From Mesostigma viride (taxonomy: Eukaryota; Streptophyta; Mesostigmatophyceae; Mesostigmatales; Mesostigmataceae): DNA of 64,000 bases. Positions 49,089-58,000 of this stretch are shown here, piece after piece. The notes beneath the pieces were generated by a model. That model did not search any database. It worked only from the letters and a program-made list of their open reading frames with translations, and was not told the DNA's origin. The stretch lies in NCBI GenBank assembly GCA_009746045.1, contig RPFO01000256.1, positions 136,501 through 200,500 of the forward strand, written 5' to 3'. The first letter of the stretch is position 1; every line of letters begins with the position of its first letter. The translations under genes were made by a program, and so were the position numbers.

Positions 49089-52000
49089 TTTGTCATCCCC
49101 ACCGTCATTGTCGTCGTCGTCGTCGTCGTCCAGCGGTTCGTCGTCGAGTTCCGCGTCATCGTCTTCGTCGCAGTCGGACCAAAAGGACAGGAGGAGCGAG
49201 GTTGGCAAGTCCATCTTGCACCTCTTCCTTTCGGACTCGAGCCCGCATCGGGCGTTCGCGAGTTCGGTTTCGGCTTTCTTGAGCCGCTCCTTGAGCGACG
49301 CAGACAACTTCTTGTCGGCCTCGAGGGTCGACTTCAGGGCCTTATTTTCCTTCTCGATTTTGGCCTTGGCGCGACTGGCGCGCTTCCTCGCGGCGTCGTT
49401 CCATACCACGTCCTTGGTGAAGTTGGGGCCACCGTACCATGTTTTTTCCAGTGGCAGTCTCCGAATGCCGAGTTGTCGTTCCAGAACTTCCAGTACCCGT
49501 TGTAGGCGAACTCGGAATCCGAGCGGTACTTGGAGTCCTCCCGGGCCGGGAATGCCACAGGTAGTACAAATGGCTCTGGGGTAGTACAAGCGGCTCTGGG
49601 GTAGTACAAGCGGCTCTGTGCAGGGTCTATGCTGGCATCCGGCGGTACCGGGCCCATTGACGCTCTTTGCCGGATCCGGTGCTGGCGTTCGACGGTACCG
49701 GCGCCACGGTACTGGCGCTCTGTGCCGCGCCCACTCCTTGCCATCATTGATGCCATGATGTAATAATTCAATGTATTGACCAAGGCATCCATGGCTTGTA
49801 CAAGGCCTCAGTGAGCTGCACATGCTGGAAAGCTTTCTAATTTTTCGCCGGTTGCGCCGAAACTTGCAGCCTGTGAACAGGGCTTGGTTTCTTGAGCTGC
49901 CCAGAGCCTCTTGTACGAATTATTCGCTGGTTGCGCCGAAACTTGCAGCCTGTCGAGGGCTTGAGGCTCCTGGAGCTGCCCTGAGCCTCTTGTACGAATT
50001 ATTCGCCGGTTGTGCCGAAACTTGCAGCCTGTCGAGGGCTTGAGGCTCCTGGAGCTGGCCAGGGCCTCTTGTACGAATTATTCGCCGGTTGCGCCGAAAC
50101 TTGCAGCCTGTCGAGGGCTTGAGGCTCCTGGAGCCGGCCAGGGCCTCCTTAGCGAGTTATTCGCCGGTTGCGCCGATTCTTGCAGCCTCAAGCCCCGGGT
50201 GCAAGAATCGGCGCAACCGGCGAATAACTCGCTAAGGAGGCCCTGGCCAGCTCCAGGAGCCTCGAGCTACAAGTGGCTCTGGGGTCGTACAAGCGGCTGT
50301 GGGGTAGTAGTACGAGGTTAAATCGACGCGGTGTTATCAGAATTGTTCAAGATCGCGCTGCAGTACCACGACGCCCGCATCCGCGTGACGCTCGCCGCCA
50401 AGGACGAGATGTTCACCCAGCTGGCGGAAGGAGTTGGCGCGGTGCCCGGGGAGCACCATGACGACCTGGATGAGCACATTCCTGGTCGCGACAGGGGTTG
50501 ACCGCTGCCACTTCCAGGGGGTACCCGGCCGCCTTGGGACCAGGGGGGGAGGATATATTATACTCCCTGGTCCTCGGGAGTATCTTGGATACACTAGAAT
50601 ATATTTACAGTATCTTTACATATTTTTTCCTGGCCAGGGGCCCTGTCAAAATTTGAAGGGGTAACCAGCCGGGTGTCAATATATCACAGGGGCCCCATCA
50701 CCACCCAGGAGATGGGGCTTTTTTGCTTAAGGGACCCCCTGGCGTAGCCTATTTCCACCCTGGCTATATCAGGCCTAGTAGCCAGCCAATCGGAGGGTGA
50801 CAAGTGGCAGTCTGCCGGGTAGGGGGGGACCAGGGAGGGGGGGTTAAAATATATCCCCACCCCTGGCAAATAACCAGGGTGAGGTCTGGTTTCTCAGGGC
50901 CTGAGGTGGGGTTTTGGCCGGGTCTCCCTCAGGTAGTGATAAAGCCTTCTCAAGGGGTAAATATCATCATTTTGGCACCCTGTCAGGTGGTTTTGGGACC
51001 CTAAAGGGGGTTGGCTTGCGATAATGTTGGCGGTTGCTTAGGTTGGGTGGGGTCGACTGGGGTTTGTTGAGGTTGATTGGTGTTGATTGGGATTGATTGG
51101 GGCTGGTTGGCTTGCGGGAGATCAGAGATGGTCGGAGCTGGTTGGGCGAAAATGCAAGACCAAGGCTTTGCACGGAGGTGTGATGTCGGAAAGCATCGAG
51201 ACGTAGGACAGCAGACAGCACATTGAACGGTATTCTCATGACCAAGAAACACTGCAGCCGATTCTGGCACACGTAGCGCTACAGTGGGGTATGCTTGATG
51301 CCTCACGACACATAGATCACATTGCAGCGCATCAACCACTTTTGGAAGGCTTCCTCTCAGGTGATTTACATAGAAAATAATCACAATGATCATTACCAGC
51401 ACCGAAACGACACATACAATCTCTGTCATGAGTATACTTTGTGTATGCTACCGTAAAAATGTTCCATGTTCGAAGGTTCCATCGTGACTACAGCTTCGCA
51501 AGGCAGCTGCCCGCCTCGGATGTCCACCCTGCCATACCTTCCCTCACCGCCAGCCAAGGCATCATCTTGGATGCACAGATGCCTCTAACTGGAGGCACCA
51601 GGCATTAAAAACGGATGCTTCTTTTGGTCACATTCTGTCTGTCATATCAGCATTTTATATCGTCTCACTGACCACACACAAATCTCAAGATGATGTTGTA
51701 GAACAAACACACACGAAACAAATTGATCACATATGCTAGCATATTATTGACATGTAGTATCTAATATCGCAACGACTAAATCACCTCCTTGCCGCTGGCC
51801 GTCACTCAGCACAAGAACCACTATACGTTTCATAAATTGATAACCTATGCCAACATCATAAACTGCTGGTATCTGAGAACACAATAAACCAATCACCTCC
51901 TTGCCGCTGGCCGTCCGCAGCACACGGCCATCCACAACTGGAGACTTGCGTGCTTCAGCGTGTGCGTAGTCAGGTCCCACCGCGTACACCTGCCGTTGGG

Positions 52001-55000
52001 GGGGGTGAAGGCAACAAGGGCGGTGAGGATGGCAGACGTTCATTGACATGGAGGTTGCTTGACATAAAGGGGAGGAGGGCCAAGTCGGGGACCACCGAAT
52101 ACCCTTCTTGGCAGTGGGTGGTTGGAGTTGACAAAGTTGCAGATGCAGCAGGATAAAGGCTACCCAACGTACAGACCGGTAAAGCAGGGGAGGGGCTGTT
52201 AAATTGCTTACTATACGACCACTACATGCATGGTGCAAACCAAATATCCTAACCCACATTGACCTTCTCCTTTCAAACAGTCGCATCAGACAAGAACCCC
52301 AATTCACTTCTATATGATCTGACCCGCACAGCCTCTACCACAGCGGTTCATGGGCCCAGACCTCCTGTTCTGCATCTCCCTTGGAGTGCCGACTGCACCC
52401 AAATTGGTCACCAGTTCACCTTGTAACACCCCACTCGCTATGACGTAAAACAGTCAAACAGTAACAAAGAAGAGCCGTCAGCCAGTGACAAAACAGTACG
52501 ACTTTACAAAATACCTCTACCTTTGATGCCAAATAAAAGACATTTATTATCTCATTGCTGTCCCACTTTTCTGTCACCCAACCTTTGAGACATGCACATC
52601 AAATAGAAAGACGCAAGATATGTTTGTTATCAGAAAGAAGCCAACATTTGTGTCTCCCTCACCTTGACGTCAGTGCCGCCCGTCGGCATGAAGGTCTCGT
52701 AAATGTACGACCCCTTGCGGCGCACGCTGTTGATCTCAGGGTGGAAAAGGCTGCTGCGGTCGCCCGTCTGCACGCGAGCATGATAAGGTGCTGGGTTCTT
52801 TGAGAGCATCAGTACATTGTTGCTGCTACGGTGGAAGACACTGCTGCCATCACTCTTCCTTCAACAGTGTTGGGCAAGAGAATGCTAGGATGCCGGCAAA
52901 AGACTGTGCTCCGTGAACAGCGACGTTGGGAAGTAAGAAACTAAAAATTTATACGGGTCCAAAGGGAACACGAAAAGAGATTGTTTCGAGTTACCGGCCC
53001 AAACATGCCCTCTAGAAAATGGTTTGGAGCAACCGGCCCAAACAAGACCTCTAGAAAATGGTTTGGAGCACCCGGCCCAAACATGCCCTCAACCCCACCT
53101 ACGGGCGGCGACAAGCCCACTTATCCAAACCACGACGATTTCTTGACTGGGCTAATCCCAGTAGCATCAAGATTAAATACATGCATCCCACCCACCGAAT
53201 AACAACGATCATCCCCGCAGCAACCTCATAAAGCCCACCCATCCCACCGAGTAACAAGGTTTATTCCCAGCCACAGGCTCACCTTGCGGAAGAGCGTCTT
53301 CATGCCACCGCCCGCCGAGCGTGGGTAGTAGATGTTGATGCAGTGGTCCTCGCCTGCCAGGTGGCGCGTGGGGAGCACGCGAGGGGGATCAACGCGTGAG
53401 GTGAGGGGGAGAAGCAGCCGAGACACCTGCGAAAAGAGAGCGTGATTCGGGACATACATGCCTGGCTGCATGCAACAAGGTAAGCTAGCGCCCAAGTGGA
53501 ACTCACCACTGACCAGCAATCCACACACTGCTTCTCCGCAAACCGTGGCCAACTGGCGGCATCATGCAACCCTCTACACGAACCCACACGGAACCCCATC
53601 CTCCTTCCTCCGCCCCACCCACCCGCTCACAAAGAGGCCCTCGTTCCTGCCCTCCCTTGTCCACATGCACCATCAACCGGCTCTTCCATAAACGGCTTTT
53701 GGATCCTTGGCGCATCAGTATACACACCTAGCGCCCCAACACCTATGCACTCACACCACCCAAAATTGCACAGTCTCTTTTCTCCCCCCCCCCCCCCCGC
53801 CCCGCGGCTAGAGTATCTCTATCTGCTAAAAACGAATCTCTCTTAACAAAAGTTGCCAAGGGATCCAGCCTCTTATTCCTGCTCCTGAGCGCTTGTTTCC
53901 TCCTCCATCCCCCATCAACCAACTTCTCCATGAACAGTTCTGCATCCTTGGCCAACCACCGCATGCATTCTACTGTCCCGTGACCATGCACACGAAAAGA
54001 TAGATATATCTCTTCCTCCCCCACGCACCGTCCACCGGTTTCTCCACAAACGGCTTCTGGATCTTGACCCCGTCCAGCTCCACATACTCCTCCTCCTCGC
54101 GGAAGCGGTCGTCGTTGATGGGGAAGTTGCCCAAGTTGCCGCACGCATCGTGGCCGTCGTCGCGCGTGACGATGATGTGGGTGGGCGTGGGAATGCCAGC
54201 CGCCACCAGCATCTGCAGCCGGATGGCCAGGTGGGCAGGTGGTAAGATGGGCAGGTACGCAGGTGAGTGGGCGATTAACTGGCTTTCAATGGGGAGGTGG
54301 CTAGGCGTGTGGGCACATGGGTAGGTGATCATTTTTCTTCATGATACAGGGAAGTTCATCATAGGACTTACTCTGATGATGTAGCACTCGCACGCACACC
54401 CACACCCATGTCCCATAGCCATTCCCACTTCCTGCCGCCACCCCCAAGCTCAACCCCATCCCCTGAATCTACCCGTGCAAACATCCCCCTTGCACCGACA
54501 CACAGACACGCATAGACACACATACTTGTACATAGACAAAAAAGCACAATACTATAATGGTACACACACCCATACACGCTAAGAGGAATACATCGCACTC
54601 AAGCTAAGACTCCACAAACGCACAACTTCCTCCCTTCCCACCAACCCCACCCACCCACTACAGTGACAACCCACCCCCACCGTCGTCACCCACCCACCCA
54701 CCCACCCACCCACCCACCCACCCACCCACCCACCCACCCACCCACCCACCCACCCACCCACCCACCCACCCACCCACCCACCCACCCACCCACCCACCCA
54801 CCCACCCACCCACCCACCCACCCACCCACCCACCCACCCACCCACCCACCCACCCACCCACCCACCCACCCACCCACTACCACAACACCCACTAGTACAA
54901 CACCCACTAGTACAACACCCGCCACTCACCGTGTACATGCGGCGCCGATCCAGCAGTGCATACTGCGTCTCCAGGCTGTTGAACACAAAGGGCCTGCGGG

Positions 55001-58000
55001 AGCGGTGTCCATGGAACCGTGGGCGCGGTGGCGGGAACACACCTTACATTTCTACGTGGGCACAATGGTCTGTATGCGTATCATGCATATGCATGCATGT
55101 GGTCACCCGGCACACACGCAGTCACAAGGGGCTTAGCAAACAATAAAAAGATGATTCTAACCTAGGGGCCCAGCAAACAACAAGTGATTATGAATTCCAA
55201 CCTCGGCCAGTGCCTCAAGCTGGGAGGTCATGGAGAGCCACCCACGCTTCTATCATCTGCTGCAACCTGCCAGATGGTGGGGAAACCGTACCTGTTCTTG
55301 GGGTGCCAGTGAAGTAGCCACGAGATCTGCAATATCGTATTACGAAAGAGTCTTGTATCGTCCCCTGCAAACTGGCGGATGGTGGGGAAACCGTGGACTG
55401 TGTTCTTCGCCAGCTCGGTGGAGGCTGGCCACGGCAACCATGGCTTGCAGCTAGCGCCCGTCACCGAGGGAGATCACATGCACTAGGTGGCACGGTGGCT
55501 ACCTGGTGGCTGAGGTGGCTGTGATCCGTCCCGAGGTGAAACACTCCAACGAAACGATATCTAGAAAGGGGACGACTATCCGATGGCGGGGGGGCGCCCA
55601 GCACATCACAGCAGAAACCGCATTAGCTTTACACAAGGATTCAAAATATAAAACAAGAGTATCTGTTGTGTAGGATAGACAGGTCAAGGGATTGTACTAT
55701 GGTTGTGTTGTGTGAAAAAAGGAGAGAGCGAGATCCATTCGCTCGCTCGGTGGGCCAGTAAAATAGCCACTATATCCGCAACAGTCGATCTAACCGAGCC
55801 CTATCTAATAGAGCCATTCTCTCGTCGCGAAAAAGTGACATGACTCACATGAGGCATGACCACTGGTAGTATGATTATAGCCACCAGACAATACTAGTCA
55901 AAAGTGCAAGCAAGGTGAGTCACCCACTTGCGCAGTTTCACGTAAGCCTCCGCCTTGGGGAGCGGGAAGCCTTCCGAGAAGAAGGAAATCAGCGCCTCGC
56001 ATTTCGGCCACCTGGAATTTGTCGGACAGGAAAGACAGATGGTCAGGGTTGGTCAGGGTTGGTCAGCGCCTCACATCTAATCCACTGGGGGGTGTAGGTA
56101 CGCCAAATACGGAACCCCATTCGCTATGGGAAAGGAGAGGGATACCCAGGCATTGCCCAAAGGAAGACAGTCGGTCAGGGATGAGCTCGGTCACGATTGG
56201 CAGTCGATGAAGCAAGCAAGCAGGCAAGCCAAGCGAGCCAAGAGAGCCAGGTGAGCAGCAGGCAAGCACGGCAGGCATGGCATGCTAGCAAGCAGCCAAG
56301 CAGGCCAGAATCACAAGGCAAGCAAGGCAGGGAAGGCAGGCAAAGGGAAGCAAAACAGGCCAGGCGCGCTAGCAAGCAAGATAAGCAAGCATGGAAGGAG
56401 CGGGCAGGTGCCCCAACACATCTGTCACAGTTGCTGCCAGATGGCGCGGCGCCCTGGGCAGTAACCAAGTCAGCTCATACCTGTTTTCTCTAACCTGTTT
56501 TCCATAACGTGTTTGCTCTAATCTGTCTGCTCCAGAATGTTTGCTTTAACCTATTTGCTCTACCCCGTTTGCTTTGAACTGTGTGCTCCACCTGCTTGCT
56601 CTACCCTGTCTACTCTAACCATGAGGTCTGCTCTAACCTGTCTGCTCTAAACTCTCCGCTCAATCTGTTTGCCCTAAACTGTTTGCCCTTAACTGTCTGC
56701 TCTAAACTGTCTGGTCTACCAGCTTTGGTGGAAACCTGGTGGGCTCTCATCGGTGGTACAGTCATTGGGCACCTAGCGGTGGCACGACCCTAGCTCGGTG
56801 TGGGATACATTTCCACGGTCATGAAAACAGGGTCGCCCCTCCCTTCTTCCGACGCCCCCCACCCCCACACGGTAACCCATAACAAATTCTTCTAACGATA
56901 CATTACAATAATAATGATTTCGGGAGAACCCCCCTGATGCGATTCCCCAAACCCCCGCATGCCTTACTCTTCCACTGGCCGGGTCAAGATCATCTCGTCG
57001 GTGAATTTGACGACCTGCGAGGGATGGAAATTCGCCGAAACCATGGACCAGGCCAGCACATAAGTTTGTCTATTCAACTCAGCCAAAAGCAAACACACAA
57101 AACTTCTTTCTAGGAAAACAAAGAAAGAGGCCGGGGGGGGGGGGCGGGTAGGGGCGGTGCGGAAGAAATTCAAGAGTAAGTACAGGGCCGAGATTGAGAG
57201 AAGGAGAGCATGCGCAGACTTGTAGTGGTCACTAAAGGAATGAAGCAACAGGTTGCAGAAGTCACTAAGGAAACGAAGCAACAGGCTTGCAGTGGTGACT
57301 AAAGGAAACGAAGCAACAGGCTTGCAGTGATCACTAAGGAAACGAAGCAACAGGCTTGTAGTGGTCACTAAGGGAACGAAGCCACCAAGAAGCACGAGGA
57401 CACGGTGTTGGCGTACTGGTGACCAGGGGTTCACACGACACGCTAATGACGGTATTGGCATACTTGTAACCAGGTTTCCACTAGGTAGGTGTCTCTGTCC
57501 TCCACCCGTCCACCCCTCCATCTGAGGATTTATTCTCCTAGTGCTTTCAGCCAGGCCAAAGTATGACACGACCAGCCGAAGGTGGTGGCATGTACAGCAT
57601 GTAAAACTATACATACATTCACTGTGAAAGTTCTGCATGAAAGTTCTGTCACTAACTAGTGCTGCACCACAGCGGTGTCATTTCCTTGGAGCCCATGACA
57701 ATCCCCTCCTCGCCCACAGTAAAGTGGCCTCATTGCTTCCATTATGGTAAAAGAATGCTGAGGAAATGCCAGGACGGTTGGTGAGGAAGTGCCAGCATTT
57801 TTGCCCGGAAAAGCGCCAGAACTCTTACCAGGCAGGTCAGTAGAAAACGAGCTCTTGTCACAGGCAATTCCAAAGCCGGCCGGGCACATTCTGATCACCA
57901 TATCAGAGCGAAATAGCAAAGTCTAAGTAGGGATGGATCATGTAATAAGCCTGCGTAGTAATTCCTGGATTTAGGCGTACGCCTGACTTACAAACTGCTT

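Larger units (their letters stand above)
48430..50520. mobile_element. Virus-like insertion in PPIP5K intron 9
   Basis: A GC-rich block inside an otherwise AT-richer intron. It contains three coding-like fragments in both orientations, a 91-bp minisatellite, a long hairpin, and a repeated 'ggtagtacaagcggctctgg' motif at both the 49560-49615 and 50265-50312 positions. One fragment resembles NCLDV major capsid protein. Interpreted as an old endogenous viral element, with boundaries uncertain. Confidence 0.4.
45434..53353 (-). other. VIP1: PPIP5K exons 7-12 (kinase C-terminal part to first phosphatase motif)
   Basis: Exon 7 53283-53353, exon 8 52663-52767, exon 9 51897-51989, exon 10 47973-48047, exon 11 47359-47444, exon 12 45434-45712. 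Exon 11 to 12 joins NSQ-AA|A-YYDD, giving QKYYDD as in the family. Exon 12 ends in CA and exon 13 starts with C, so the catalytic His codon of RHGDRT spans the intron. Intron 9 (48048-51896) holds the virus-like block. Confidence 0.88.

Noticed and set aside
48401-49282. 293-residue plus-strand ORF rich in Arg
   Set aside because: Shadow frame of the GC-rich virus-like block and of the TCG tract. The protein-like signals lie in other frames.
54579-55136. Long WVGG and PTHPPTH frames
   Set aside because: Translations of the CCCA tetranucleotide tract. The only real coding part is exon 5 of PPIP5K (54930-54993).
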